This document shows, one piece after another, positions 37,797 to 46,761 of a stretch of 64,000 bases of DNA (positions are counted from its first letter, which is position 1; each line of letters begins with the position of its first letter). This DNA comes from an uncultured Chitinophagales bacterium (GTDB taxonomy: Bacteria > Bacteroidota > Bacteroidia > Chitinophagales > Chitinophagaceae), in contig CAMPIQ010000002.1 in assembly GCA_946886475.1 (NCBI GenBank), forward strand, positions 1-64,000, given 5' to 3'. Under the pieces are notes generated by a model, which was not told where the DNA came from, did not search any database, and saw only the letters and a list, made by a program, of their open reading frames with translations. A program made the translations under genes and the position numbers.

Positions 37797-39022
37797 TAAT
37801 TTTTCGCGCTTATAAAATCATTAAGAGCTGCAATGTACTGACAACCGCGCTGGTTCTGGATCTTGATCTTGCCAGCTGTTTCATTTAATACCTTCTGGAT
37901 CTGTACATCTAATTTCTTTGGACAGGTTGTGGATGCTGGAGTGTATTGCGGATGTGCAAATAATTCTTTGAGTTTAACTTTTAGGTCTTTTAACATAGGC
38001 ACATGCTTCCGCATATCTACCCATTCATTAAATTCTTCCACCAATTCTTTGATAATGGCCCTGGCTTTTGGCACTTCCGACATACGGGTCTTAAGTGTTT
38101 CATCTTTTAATTTAGAAAGCTCATCAACATTTACCAGCTGAATATTTGGTAATGACTGGGCGTCGGTTGCTACATTATATGGAATGGAAAGATCAATGAT
38201 CAGTTTGTGACCCTTGCCTTCAAGATGTTCTCTTAAAATGGTTGGTTCAGGTGAATTTGTGGCCACCAGAATAATATCGGCTTTTGATATTTCTGATGAA
38301 AGATCTTCAATAGGTGAATGTTGTAATTCCAATTCTGTGGCCAGCTCCCTGGCTTTCCCCGGAGAACGGTTTACCAGCGTGATGTTACCGGTGTTCAAAT
38401 AATCTACAAGGTTCTTGCAGGTGTTCCTTCCAATTTTTCCTATCCCTAACAATAAAATATTCTTTTCAGAAGGTTTAGCAACGGCAGTGCGTATGTATTG
38501 AACTGCGGCAAAAGCAACTGAAACGGTTCCACCGCTTAAGGCCGTGGTATTCTTTATTAATTTGGACGACTGTAATACTGAGTTGATCAGCCTTTCAGTG
38601 AAAGCCCCGACAAAACCATGTTCTTTTGAAAATTTTACAGCTGTTTTTAACTGGCCAACAATTTCGTAGTCGCCAAGGATCTGTGAATCCAGCCCTGCGC
38701 CTACCTGGTAAACGTGTTCAATTGCTTCCTGCCCTTTTTTGATATAAGCAGCTTTTATAAAACTTTCATGATCGCCAGAAGTTTCTGAACAGAGTAATTC
38801 TGATAATTGCCTGCTGTGGTGGGCAAATCCATAAATTTCCGTACGGTTACAGGTAGATAAAATGAATATTTCATTCAGTCCACTGATGGCAGCTTTCCGG
38901 AGAATATTAGCATATTGTTCATTTCCAATGGCAAACAAACCCCTTGATGAGGCATCGGATTTTTTATAGTTAATTCCGGTTACGTAGAAATTAGATATGT
39001 CCTTGAAATAATTTGCGTCCAT
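37796..39022 (-). CDS. hemA: Glutamyl-tRNA reductase
   Basis: First enzyme of the C5 pathway; it reduces glutamyl-tRNA to glutamate-1-semialdehyde with NADPH. The 408-residue protein has the catalytic Cys 58 in STCNRTEIY, the nucleotide-binding LGIGKIGRNTCKNL segment and a C-terminal helical domain. It is the first gene of the minus-strand hem group, so control of the pathway probably acts at its promoter. A box TACTTTTG lies 24 bp upstream of the start. Confidence 0.97.
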   Translation of the reverse strand: MDANYFKDISNFYVTGINYKKSDASSRGLFAIGNEQYANILRKAAISGLNEIFILSTCNRTEIYGFAHHSRQLSELLCSETSGDHESFIKAAYIKKGQEAIEHVYQVGAGLDSQILGDYEIVGQLKTAVKFSKEHGFVGAFTERLINSVLQSSKLIKNTTALSGGTVSVAFAAVQYIRTAVAKPSEKNILLLGIGKIGRNTCKNLVDYLNTGNITLVNRSPGKARELATELELQHSPIEDLSSEISKADIILVATNSPEPTILREHLEGKGHKLIIDLSIPYNVATDAQSLPNIQLVNVDELSKLKDETLKTRMSEVPKARAIIKELVEEFNEWVDMRKHVPMLKDLKVKLKELFAHPQYTPASTTCPKKLDVQIQKVLNETAGKIKIQNQRGCQYIAALNDFISAKN

Positions 39023-39046
39023 TTCTTTTAGTCAACACTCAGAGCG

Positions 39047-39054
39047 CAAAAGTA
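39047..39054 (-). promoter_or_regulatory. Predicted -7 promoter box of the hemA gene group
   Basis: The minus strand reads TACTTTTG, a perfect match to TAnnTTTG, 24 bp before the hemA ATG. No sure -33 element is seen. Confidence 0.5.
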
Positions 39055-39289
39055 ATTTCGATGACATAGCTATCCTAAAAACTCTGTCATTTCACTGTCA
39101 TTTGAAATATTGATTATTGTCATGTTTTGTTTTGCTGACACAAAATTTGGTCTGAAGTACGTTCAGAAGTGCAAAGGAGCAGGGAACTGATATTGGGAGA
39201 ATGCATCATATTTATATTTTCATGGTGTTCTTTCTCTTGTCAGGTATGCTACTTAAAATTTCATTATGCTCACAGGGCGCAATCCACCT

Positions 39290-39297
39290 TATTTTTG
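39290..39297 (+). promoter_or_regulatory. Predicted -7 promoter box upstream of hemH
   Basis: TATTTTTG matches TAnnTTTG and lies 83 bp before the hemH ATG, leaving an mRNA leader of about 75 nt. The -33 region is not recognisable. Confidence 0.4.
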
Positions 39298-39380
39298 CGC
39301 AAAGGCTTCAAAAAAATAAATCACTTAATTCATGTTCTGTCAGCCGGCAGCTACATGTGATCAAATAGGACAATATAATA

Positions 39381-40409
39381 ATGAGGGCAATAGTTTTAAT
39401 GAACCTCGGATCTCCGGATTCTACAGAGGTTAAAGACGTAAAGCGCTACCTGGATGAATTCCTGATGGATGAAAGGGTGATAGATAAGCCATGGCTTTTG
39501 CGTGCCTTACTTGTAAAGGGCATTATCATTCCATTCCGTGCCCCAAGGTCTGCCGAAGCTTACAGATCCATCTGGACCAGGGAAGGTTCACCATTGATCG
39601 TAATCAGCCGGCAACTGGCTGAGTCATTGGAAAAGGAGATCAAAGAGCCCGTAGTGATAGCCATGAGGTACGGTACGCCATCGCCCAGGGAAGCTTTTGA
39701 TCAACTGGTAAAAGATCATCCGGAACTGGATGAGGTGATCCTGATCCCCATGTATCCCCATTATGCCATGAGCAGTTATGAAACGGCGGTGGAGTACGCT
39801 AAAGAACAGTATAATAAGGGCCGGTATACATTCAAAATGACAACTATCCGGCCTTATTATGACAATGAAGCCTACATTGATGCATTAACTGAAAGTATCC
39901 GGACACACCTTACTGGTGAGTGGGACCATATCCTGTTTTCTTATCATGGTGTTCCTGAAAGGCATATTTATAAAGGAGATGTTACCGGAGCACATTGTTT
40001 AAAAGTTCAGGATTGTTGCGAATCTTCTTCACCTGCACATCAGTATTGTTACCGTCATCAATGTCTGGTCACTACTAAAATGGTGACAGACCGGTTGAAC
40101 ATACCAAAGGACAAATGGACACAATCATTCCAGTCAAGATTAGGAAGGGATCCATGGCTTCAGCCATATACAGCTGCTAAATTAGAAGCGCTGCCCAAGT
40201 TGGGTATCAAAAAATTGTTAGTGGTTTGTCCTGCTTTTGTCAGTGATTGCCTGGAAACACTTGAGGAAATAGCTGAAGAAGGAAAGGAAATATTCCTCCA
40301 TAATGGCGGGGAGAAATTTGAAATGATTCCATGTTTAAATGTGCATCCATTATGGGTGGCTGCTATGAAAAAATGGATTCTGGAGGGGGATATGGTTATT
40401 AATCTATAG
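39381..40409 (+). CDS. hemH: Ferrochelatase with cysteine-rich segment
   Basis: Inserts ferrous iron into the porphyrin ring. The 342-residue protein has VLMNLGSPDS at the N-terminus, the catalytic His 189 in SYHGVPERH and the LETLEE segment with the catalytic Glu near 292. After GD (199-200), where most members continue with about 5 residues to a single Cys, this protein has a longer stretch with Cys at 206, 212, 213, 223 and 228. Such a cluster could bind an Fe-S centre or metal. It lies 54 bp before hemJ. Confidence 0.96.
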   Translation: MRAIVLMNLGSPDSTEVKDVKRYLDEFLMDERVIDKPWLLRALLVKGIIIPFRAPRSAEAYRSIWTREGSPLIVISRQLAESLEKEIKEPVVIAMRYGTPSPREAFDQLVKDHPELDEVILIPMYPHYAMSSYETAVEYAKEQYNKGRYTFKMTTIRPYYDNEAYIDALTESIRTHLTGEWDHILFSYHGVPERHIYKGDVTGAHCLKVQDCCESSSPAHQYCYRHQCLVTTKMVTDRLNIPKDKWTQSFQSRLGRDPWLQPYTAAKLEALPKLGIKKLLVVCPAFVSDCLETLEEIAEEGKEIFLHNGGEKFEMIPCLNVHPLWVAAMKKWILEGDMVINL

Positions 40410-40442
40410 CCGATAGCCAATGGCCTTTAGCCGATGGCGCTT
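40408..40442 (+). repeat. Heptad array, RGCCRAT family, between hemH and hemJ
   Basis: Five exact 7-bp steps starting inside the hemH stop codon; units include AGCCGAT (twice) and AGCCAAT. It fills most of the spacer up to the hemJ start and reads in hemH sense. Confidence 0.8.
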
Positions 40443-40463
40443 TCGAAAAACAATTATTCAAAA

Positions 40464-41018
40464 ATGTACCTCTATCTAAAAGCCCTTCATATCATTTTCA
40501 TCGTTACCTGGTTTGCGGGTATGTTTTACATTGTGCGTCTTTTCATTTATAATACCGAAGCAAATCAAAAACCGGCGCTGGAAAGATCCATCCTGCAATC
40601 GCAATTAAGTATTATGATCAAAAGACTTTGGTTTGGTATTACCTGGCCATCTGCCATTCTTACTCTGATACTGGGCCCCTGGGTGATGTTTCATCCCGAT
40701 GCACAATGGTATAGGGTACTGGGAGAAGCTTCCGGAAACTGGCTGCTCATCAAACTGGTATTTGTATTTCTTTTGTACATCTATCATTTCACACTTCACA
40801 GGATATATAAGCAGGAAGCAAAAGGTGTCTTCAAATATTCATCGCAGCAATTGCGTATCTGGAATGAAGTTGCAACAATTTTACTGGTGGCCATAGTAAT
40901 GCTGGCAACGGTGAAGTCAGCTATGAGCTGGATCTGGGGTCTGGCAGGGTTGATTGCATTCATCATCCTTATCATGAGTGCGGTCAGGATCTATAAATCA
41001 TTAAGAAAAAACACCTGA
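40464..41018 (+). CDS. hemJ: Protoporphyrinogen IX oxidase HemJ
   Basis: A 184-residue membrane protein that oxidises protoporphyrinogen IX to protoporphyrin IX in bacteria lacking HemG and HemY. Its N-terminus (LKALHIIFIVTWFAGMFY) is diagnostic of the family, with the conserved His at residue 9. Four membrane helices are visible. The ATG at 40464 gives this standard start; an earlier ATG at 40434 lies inside the repeat array and is unlikely. With this gene the pathway from glutamyl-tRNA to heme is complete in this window. Confidence 0.93.
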   Translation: MYLYLKALHIIFIVTWFAGMFYIVRLFIYNTEANQKPALERSILQSQLSIMIKRLWFGITWPSAILTLILGPWVMFHPDAQWYRVLGEASGNWLLIKLVFVFLLYIYHFTLHRIYKQEAKGVFKYSSQQLRIWNEVATILLVAIVMLATVKSAMSWIWGLAGLIAFIILIMSAVRIYKSLRKNT

Positions 41019-41019
41019 C

Positions 41020-42219
41020 CTATTGATCAGCATACTGCAGTTCTTCTTTATTGATGGTCACTTCAGCATTCAGTTTTTTCTTTTTCCTTGTTCTGTTGAT
41101 CCACATGATAGTTCCTGTAATAGGGAAAGTAACTCCAAGCAAACAAACTATAAAAGCTATGATCTTTGATGGCGTACCCCAGATGCTACCTGTGTGTATG
41201 GGTTTGAAGGAAGACCTGACCTGCGCACCAAGGCTGCGTTCTCCAAAATCCAAACTGCCTAAAACTTTTCCTGAGTACTGGTCAATATAAACAGCGTCTG
41301 TGGCCGATTCATGCATGGCATTCTTACTCAGCGATGAAACATTCACTGCATCAACAGAATCTTTTGGCAATGAAATAGTATAATATTCTGCCTCTTCATA
41401 AACCGTTCTGGCAGATGCAAGCGCCTCATCCAATGATATTTTCTTTGTGGATGCTACATAGGTTGATTTAGGGGGAGGAGCTTGTTTGAGGGGAGAATTG
41501 GTAACGGTATAAATTCCTTTATTAAACCATTCGAATGACCAGGCCAGCCCGGTGAATGAAAAAATGAACAGGAATATGGCGCTGTAAAATCCAAATACCA
41601 GGTGCAGGTCGTGGTTCATGCGTTTCCATCCGGCCGACCATTTGATCTTTAACCGTTGCTTTAGTATTTTTTTAGTTTTCGGCCACCAGAGAATGATCCC
41701 AGTTATCAGAATGAACAAAAATATAAGGGTACTGATACCTACAATGTATTTTCCAATTCCATTATTACTTCCCAATAACCAGCGGTGTAATGCAAATACC
41801 TGGTAAAACCAGGTGTCGCGGTAACTGTATTTTTCCAGGATCTGTGCGGTATAGGGATTTATAAAAATAGTATAACCTGGTTGTCTTTGGGGTGCAGCAG
41901 ATCTTATATTGGCCGCAGCATTGTTTGACTGCTCTTTTTTTGGAGCAATGGTGATATTTATTTCTGCAGATCTTTTGGGATCTTCATAAATTTTAACTGA
42001 ATTGATCTTTGCACCCTGGAAGCTGTCCTTTACTTTTTTTACAAGTTGGTCAGCCGAAATTTTCACCGGCCATTCATCAACATAATAACGTTGCTTATTA
42101 GTAGCCATCATCAGGTCTTTCTCAAACACCAAAAGGGCGCCTGTGAGGCAGCAAACCAGTATCACAAGTCCTGCAGAAAGGCCGAGGTATAGATGTATGC
42201 GTCTGAAAAAAATCTTCAT
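41020..42219 (-). CDS. PepSY-associated membrane protein (siderophore-linked reductase type)
   Basis: A 399-residue protein with four membrane helices (about 12-33, 150-172, 205-227, 340-362) and PepSY-type domains in between. This is the PepSY_TM group often found next to TonB-dependent siderophore receptors and thought to act in release or reduction of ferric iron in the periplasm. It lies 66 bp downstream of such a receptor on the same strand, although a terminator-like hairpin separates the two. It ends 1 bp from the convergent hemJ. Confidence 0.9.
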   Translation of the reverse strand: MKIFFRRIHLYLGLSAGLVILVCCLTGALLVFEKDLMMATNKQRYYVDEWPVKISADQLVKKVKDSFQGAKINSVKIYEDPKRSAEINITIAPKKEQSNNAAANIRSAAPQRQPGYTIFINPYTAQILEKYSYRDTWFYQVFALHRWLLGSNNGIGKYIVGISTLIFLFILITGIILWWPKTKKILKQRLKIKWSAGWKRMNHDLHLVFGFYSAIFLFIFSFTGLAWSFEWFNKGIYTVTNSPLKQAPPPKSTYVASTKKISLDEALASARTVYEEAEYYTISLPKDSVDAVNVSSLSKNAMHESATDAVYIDQYSGKVLGSLDFGERSLGAQVRSSFKPIHTGSIWGTPSKIIAFIVCLLGVTFPITGTIMWINRTRKKKKLNAEVTINKEELQYADQ

Positions 42220-42236
42220 ATGCTGAATAAAGGATG

Positions 42237-42272
42237 CAAAAAGAGGCTAAATCACTGAAGATCTGCCTCTTT
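42237..42272 (-). terminator. Terminator-like hairpin between receptor and PepSY genes
   Basis: AAAGAGGC (42240-42247) and GCCTCTTT (42265-42272) form an 8-bp stem with a 17-nt loop, and on the minus strand the stem is followed by a short T-run. It may attenuate read-through from the receptor gene into the PepSY gene. Confidence 0.6.
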
Positions 42273-42285
42273 GAAAAAGTTTTAA

Positions 42286-44727
42286 TTAAAATTTATAGGA
42301 TATCGTTGTAATGAATTGTGAAGGGGCGATAGGGTTAATGCTATAGTTCTCATGAACGTAATAATTATACGTATTGGTAAGATTGGACAATTTAGCCTGT
42401 AATGCAAACTTCCGGTAAGTATAACCAGCACTGAGATCAATAGTAGTAAACCCGTTTACAGCAATCAGTCTGGAATAATTTTGTGACTGTCCTGTTTTAT
42501 TATTCCAGCCTGCAAGCCTGTCGCCCACATAAAAAACAGAAGCACCCAGTTTCAATCCTTTCAGGGAAGGGGAATGAAAAGTAAAGAAAACACTGGCATT
42601 GGCTGTGTGGGCAGGATTGTTTACCAGGCGTTCCCCGGTTTTATAACTGCCCTCAGTATTCTCTGTTTTAGTATAGCGGGTGAAATTATAACTATAGCCT
42701 GCTGTAATATCCAGGCCTTTAATTGGATTTCCTGCAAGATCCAGTTCCACACCATCGCTTGTTGTCTGACCTGTCAGTTCTTTGATACCTGAATTATTAT
42801 TTGGTGTTCCGTCTCTGAGGAAAGGCGCCATCTGTGCCAGGTTATTATTCACGATCCTGTATAAAGTAAGGTTTGCAGAGAAAAGACCGTTAAAGAATTC
42901 ATTCTTCACACCTATTTCATACTGGTCAATGATTGAAGGTTTCATAGGGTTGCCATCAATATCCTGGCCTGAATTAACCTGGAAGGAATTGGAATAGCTG
43001 GCAAAGACCGATGTTGATTTCAAAGGTTTATATACCAGCCCTACACGAGGCGAAAAGGCCTGGTCGGTTTCATTGTTGCCTTTGGACTTTTCACCGTTAA
43101 GGATATTGGTTGAATCAATTCCAACAGTCTGCAGGTGAGAAAATCTAATTCCTGCAAGTACATTGAATTTCGAAGAAAGTTCAATAAGATCCTGTACATA
43201 AATTCCAATACGATTAACCGGAGCTACTCTTTCCCTGATGCGGATTGCTTCAGGTATATCTGTACGTTGTTGATATTTATTGGGATCAAGAATATTGATG
43301 ATGTCGTAACCGTTCGATGGCAAACCTGCCGGAGCATTGAATCTGAAATCGTTATTGGTAGTCAGGTAATGGTCGGCATCCACACCGCTCAGCAGTTTAT
43401 GTTCTAAGGAACCTGTTTTGATTTTTCCTATCAGATTCAGCTGTCCGCTGTAATACTTTTCATTCATTAAAATCCTGCCCAGTGGCCTTGTCCAGTCGCC
43501 ATTGGCAGCAGCCTGAATTCTTTCAGTGGAGAAATAATCCCTGTTATAATCCTGGAAAGAAAAAGAGGTGTTCAGTTTCCAGTTCTCATTGATAGAATGC
43601 CTGATACTGGCCGTTGCAGTGGCCTGTTTTGTTTTGCTGTATTGCCAGGCAGTACCATTGAACCTGGAACGGGGAACATCTGCAATAATGGTATTATCCA
43701 GACTGCCAATTCCAAAATCAGGCGTGAAGTTGTGATAGAGATAGTCACCCTCTAATACAAGTTCAGTTCTTTTTCCAAGTTTAAAAAGAAGGGATGGGTT
43801 TACATAGTATCGTTCAGAATGCACCTGGTCCCTGAAACTTTTTGCATTTTCATAGGTGCCGTTTAACCGGTAAGCAATGGAAGAGGAGAGTGGACCATAT
43901 ATATCAAATGCCGGCTTGTACAGGCTATAACTGCCAAACCTCATTGAAACCGAACCACCCCTGTGAAATTTGGGTTGTTTGGTAACCATATTTATGATTC
44001 CGCCGGGTGCCACCTGGCCGAATAAAATAGCGGCACTACCTTTTAATACTTCAACTTTTTCAAGGGAGCTCATTTCGGGCATGGCACCGGCATTGATCCT
44101 GGAACCATTCTTAAAAAGATTGGTGCTGCTGAAACTATATCCTCTTGCACCAAAACTCTCCTGAACACTGCCCCTGGTGGTTGTAACATACACACCGTTT
44201 ACATTCTTAATCACATCACCAAGCCTTTGCGCCTGCTGGTCGCGGATCAATGCCTGTCCAACAACAGCAATACTTTGTGGGAGATCCATTGGATTGATAT
44301 TGATCTTTCCTATTTCAACGGGTTTATTGTTTAAGGTCCTGCCTGATGTAATCACCAGTTCTGAAAGAAGTTTTGCATTTTCTTCCAGCGTAATAACGAT
44401 GTTCACCTCCTGGTTTTTTTTGATGTCAACTATTTGTTGCCGCGACTTTAATCCCACCATGCTTACTTCTACAGTGTAAACGCCTTCTTTTAAATTTTTA
44501 ATAGTAAAAAATCCATTCTCATCTGTGATGGCTGCTTTATTATTTTCTCTGATCTGCACGGTTACGAAAGCGGCTGGTTTTCCATCAGTTGTTATTATCT
44601 GTCCCGTAATAATTCCTTCGGGTATTTCATTAATGGGCGTAAATTCCTTCTTGGCAGGCACTAAACCTTCCTGCGACCACGTGCTTAAACTCAAAACGAT
44701 GAATGCTAAAACAGTAATTATTCTCAC
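42286..44727 (-). CDS. TonB-dependent siderophore receptor
   Basis: An outer membrane importer of about 813 residues. After a signal peptide come a carboxypeptidase-regulatory-like domain (about 30-110, with GQIITTDGKPAAFVTVQ), the plug domain (about 130-235, with GAAAILFG-like and PGGIINMVTK segments), and the beta barrel ending in a terminal Phe. The plug is closest to FhuA/FpvA-like ferric siderophore receptors. I use a GTG start at 44727, which yields a normal signal peptide; a TTG at 44745 is the alternative, and no ATG fits. Pairing with the PepSY gene supports a role in iron uptake. Confidence 0.93.
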   Translation of the reverse strand: MRIITVLAFIVLSLSTWSQEGLVPAKKEFTPINEIPEGIITGQIITTDGKPAAFVTVQIRENNKAAITDENGFFTIKNLKEGVYTVEVSMVGLKSRQQIVDIKKNQEVNIVITLEENAKLLSELVITSGRTLNNKPVEIGKININPMDLPQSIAVVGQALIRDQQAQRLGDVIKNVNGVYVTTTRGSVQESFGARGYSFSSTNLFKNGSRINAGAMPEMSSLEKVEVLKGSAAILFGQVAPGGIINMVTKQPKFHRGGSVSMRFGSYSLYKPAFDIYGPLSSSIAYRLNGTYENAKSFRDQVHSERYYVNPSLLFKLGKRTELVLEGDYLYHNFTPDFGIGSLDNTIIADVPRSRFNGTAWQYSKTKQATATASIRHSINENWKLNTSFSFQDYNRDYFSTERIQAAANGDWTRPLGRILMNEKYYSGQLNLIGKIKTGSLEHKLLSGVDADHYLTTNNDFRFNAPAGLPSNGYDIINILDPNKYQQRTDIPEAIRIRERVAPVNRIGIYVQDLIELSSKFNVLAGIRFSHLQTVGIDSTNILNGEKSKGNNETDQAFSPRVGLVYKPLKSTSVFASYSNSFQVNSGQDIDGNPMKPSIIDQYEIGVKNEFFNGLFSANLTLYRIVNNNLAQMAPFLRDGTPNNNSGIKELTGQTTSDGVELDLAGNPIKGLDITAGYSYNFTRYTKTENTEGSYKTGERLVNNPAHTANASVFFTFHSPSLKGLKLGASVFYVGDRLAGWNNKTGQSQNYSRLIAVNGFTTIDLSAGYTYRKFALQAKLSNLTNTYNYYVHENYSINPIAPSQFITTISYKF

Positions 44728-44944
44728 CTGATAAAATTTGTGCAAATAGACAGCAACCAGGCTGCTGACAGGTGCCGGAATGGGAAAAACTATTTACGGA
44801 ACTGGAAAAATCTTTTAATTAGGGCTGATTCCATATCATAGTATGGTTACCCTGGTTATTTTTTTCTGAAGATTTATACACTAAAACTATTGTGGAATAA
44901 TGGTAAGGCCATCTGAAATAGTTGACACACCGGTGACAACAGGG

Positions 44945-45544
44945 TCATAACCTGGCCAGTTGTCCGGTAATGATTTTTTCAACAGCCGCAAGGCTTTCGC
45001 CAAAGGCAATGATCCCGTCCTGGTGTCCGCCCATGGCAAAGATCTTTTGTTGCCTGATCTGATTGTGGGTGTAAATTCTTTTTATTTCCATTGCCATGGC
45101 CGGGGTGCCATATGCTACATTTTTTTCGGTGCCTGGAAGCACGGACATCAGCCTTTCCCATAAGGCATGATGATGAATATGGATCACAGCCTGCACGTCC
45201 TTATCACACTGGTACAACATGGCGTGGGTAAGCGATTCGGAAGAGGCCATAACCGGACCCTCTGCCACCAATGAATTTCCTTCAATATCAAAGGACGTTA
45301 CTAAGGTATAATGCTGGTGATCAGTGACCCTGATATTACCTGTACCCGAGCCGCTGATGATAAAACTGTTCCCGGTAAACCTTTTGCTGATATTTCCATA
45401 GCCAATGCCATCAATGGTGCAGCCAATAAGTGAAAGCTGATACAGGTGCTGCCTGCAGTTGTTTAGATCATGTATCAGGGATTCGTCTAAAGCATTTTTC
45501 CTTATCCAGGTGGATTTGAATTTTATAACACCTTCTTCGTTCAT
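44945..45544 (-). CDS. Class II aldolase/adducin family protein linked to MtnA
   Basis: A 199-residue zinc-dependent class II aldolase-like enzyme. The GNISKRF segment (near residue 50), the Glu in SSESLTHA, the metal site in HIHHHALWERL and a later GGHQDG His fit the family. It overlaps the end of mtnA by 4 bp (ATGA), so both work in one pathway. Two roles are possible: the dehydratase MtnB of methionine salvage, or the aldolase that splits 5-methylthioribulose-1-phosphate in the DHAP shunt. No other methionine salvage gene is near, which favours the second. Confidence 0.85.
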   Translation of the reverse strand: MNEEGVIKFKSTWIRKNALDESLIHDLNNCRQHLYQLSLIGCTIDGIGYGNISKRFTGNSFIISGSGTGNIRVTDHQHYTLVTSFDIEGNSLVAEGPVMASSESLTHAMLYQCDKDVQAVIHIHHHALWERLMSVLPGTEKNVAYGTPAMAMEIKRIYTHNQIRQQKIFAMGGHQDGIIAFGESLAAVEKIITGQLARL

Positions 45545-46650
45545 CTTTTTATTTGTTCAGGGAAAAGCTTCAGGATCTCTTGTTCATCTGCAGCGCAGAT
45601 GCCTCTTTCAGTGATCAAACCAGTAATGAGTCGTGATGGTGTAACATCAAATCCATAATTCAGTGCCGGGCTTTTTTCAGGCGTGATCAATACCTGTTTA
45701 ATGGTATCATCACAAAAACCACTGATATATCTTACCTCGTCGGCGCTTCTTTCTTCAATTTCAATTTCACGCAATCCGTCATACATATTCCAATCGAAAG
45801 TGGAGGAGGGAAACGCTACATAAAAGGGCACGCCATTGTCTTTTGCCGCCAGGGCCTTAAGGTAGGTGCCAATTTTGTTGGCTGCATCGCCCCTACGTGT
45901 TACACGGTCAGCACCTGTTATCACCATGTCCACCATTCCTTTCTGCATAAGATGACCGCCCGTATTATCGCTGATAACGGTGTGCGGTATGCCCAGGTTA
46001 ACCAGTTCCCATGCAGTAAGCGAGGCACCCTGGTTGCGGGGCCGCGTTTCGTCAACCCATACATGAACGGGGATGGATCTTTCAAAGGCTTCATAAATAG
46101 GAGCCGTGGCAGAACCCCTGTCTACAAATGCAAGCCATCCCGCGTTGCAATGGGTTAAGATATTCACCGTTTCACCATTCTTTTTTTCAGAAATGGCCTG
46201 AATGATCTTCAGTCCATGCTTTCCTAATTCACGGCAATAATGAGCATCTTCATTTGCGATCTCTTCTGCCATTTTTTTTGCCACTGAGATCTTTTCCTTG
46301 CGGGTAGCGGCTTTAGATATGGCGGTGAGCTGCCGGTTAACTGCCCATGAAAGGTTAACGGCCGTTGGTCTTGTAGCAATTAATCTTGCGCCATATTGGT
46401 GCATTATGTCATCCGGATCTTCGCCGTTTGTTTCCAATAAGGCCAGGTACATGCCATAGGCAGCTGAGGCCCCTATAAGGCCGGCCCCTCTCACCTTCAT
46501 TTCTTTGATAGCCGTAACCATATCGTTAAAGCTCTGTAGGGCTTCAGTTTCAAACCGGTGAGGTAATAACCGCTGATCAATGATATGAACAGTAGCCGGG
46601 TCTGTTTCATTCATCCATATTGTTCTGTAATGTTTACCATTTACCTGCAT
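45541..46650 (-). CDS. mtnA: S-methyl-5-thioribose-1-phosphate isomerase
   Basis: Isomerises 5-methylthioribose-1-phosphate to the ribulose form. The 369-residue protein has the N-terminal RTIWMN, the VRGAGLIGASAAYG substrate region, the catalytic Cys in LTHCNAGWLAF and the catalytic Asp in ITGADRVTRRGD. Length is normal. It is co-transcribed with the downstream class II aldolase gene and diverges from ileS. Confidence 0.96.
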   Translation of the reverse strand: MQVNGKHYRTIWMNETDPATVHIIDQRLLPHRFETEALQSFNDMVTAIKEMKVRGAGLIGASAAYGMYLALLETNGEDPDDIMHQYGARLIATRPTAVNLSWAVNRQLTAISKAATRKEKISVAKKMAEEIANEDAHYCRELGKHGLKIIQAISEKKNGETVNILTHCNAGWLAFVDRGSATAPIYEAFERSIPVHVWVDETRPRNQGASLTAWELVNLGIPHTVISDNTGGHLMQKGMVDMVITGADRVTRRGDAANKIGTYLKALAAKDNGVPFYVAFPSSTFDWNMYDGLREIEIEERSADEVRYISGFCDDTIKQVLITPEKSPALNYGFDVTPSRLITGLITERGICAADEQEILKLFPEQIKR

Positions 46651-46722
46651 AGTAGTTATAAAAGTATCCTGAAATGCCAGAGCAAAAGAAATTAGTTCAA
46701 AAAATCAAATGATCATGGTTAA

Positions 46723-46757
46723 AGCTGCCTGCCAATAGCCAATAGCCATTGGCTTTT
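46723..46757 (+). repeat. Heptad array, RGCCAAT family, upstream of ileS
   Basis: Five 7-bp steps with AGCCAAT and AGCCATT as the best units. Unlike the other members it lies between two divergent genes and ends 4 bp before the predicted ileS promoter box. Confidence 0.7.
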
Positions 46758-46761
46758 TTCT

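Larger units (their letters stand above)
39023..39380. promoter_or_regulatory. Divergent hemA-hemH control region
   Basis: This 358-bp spacer has no convincing gene. It holds the hemA box (39047-39054), a direct repeat CTGTCATTT at 39084-39092 and 39095-39103, a further TTGTCATG at 39118-39125, a sigma-54-like element TGACAC-N5-TTGGT at 39136-39151 (two deviations from TGGCAC-N5-TTGCW), and a TATTTTTG box at 39290-39297 that could serve hemH. It is the only long spacer in the heme cluster and the likely place of its regulation. Confidence 0.5.

Noticed and set aside
39169..39360. Small frame in the hemA-hemH spacer
   Set aside because: Cys/Phe-rich with no conserved shape and overlaps likely promoter sequence.
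40408..40442. Heptad arrays considered as CRISPR or REP elements
   Set aside because: Units are 7 bp without spacers, and they are not palindromic, so neither class fits.
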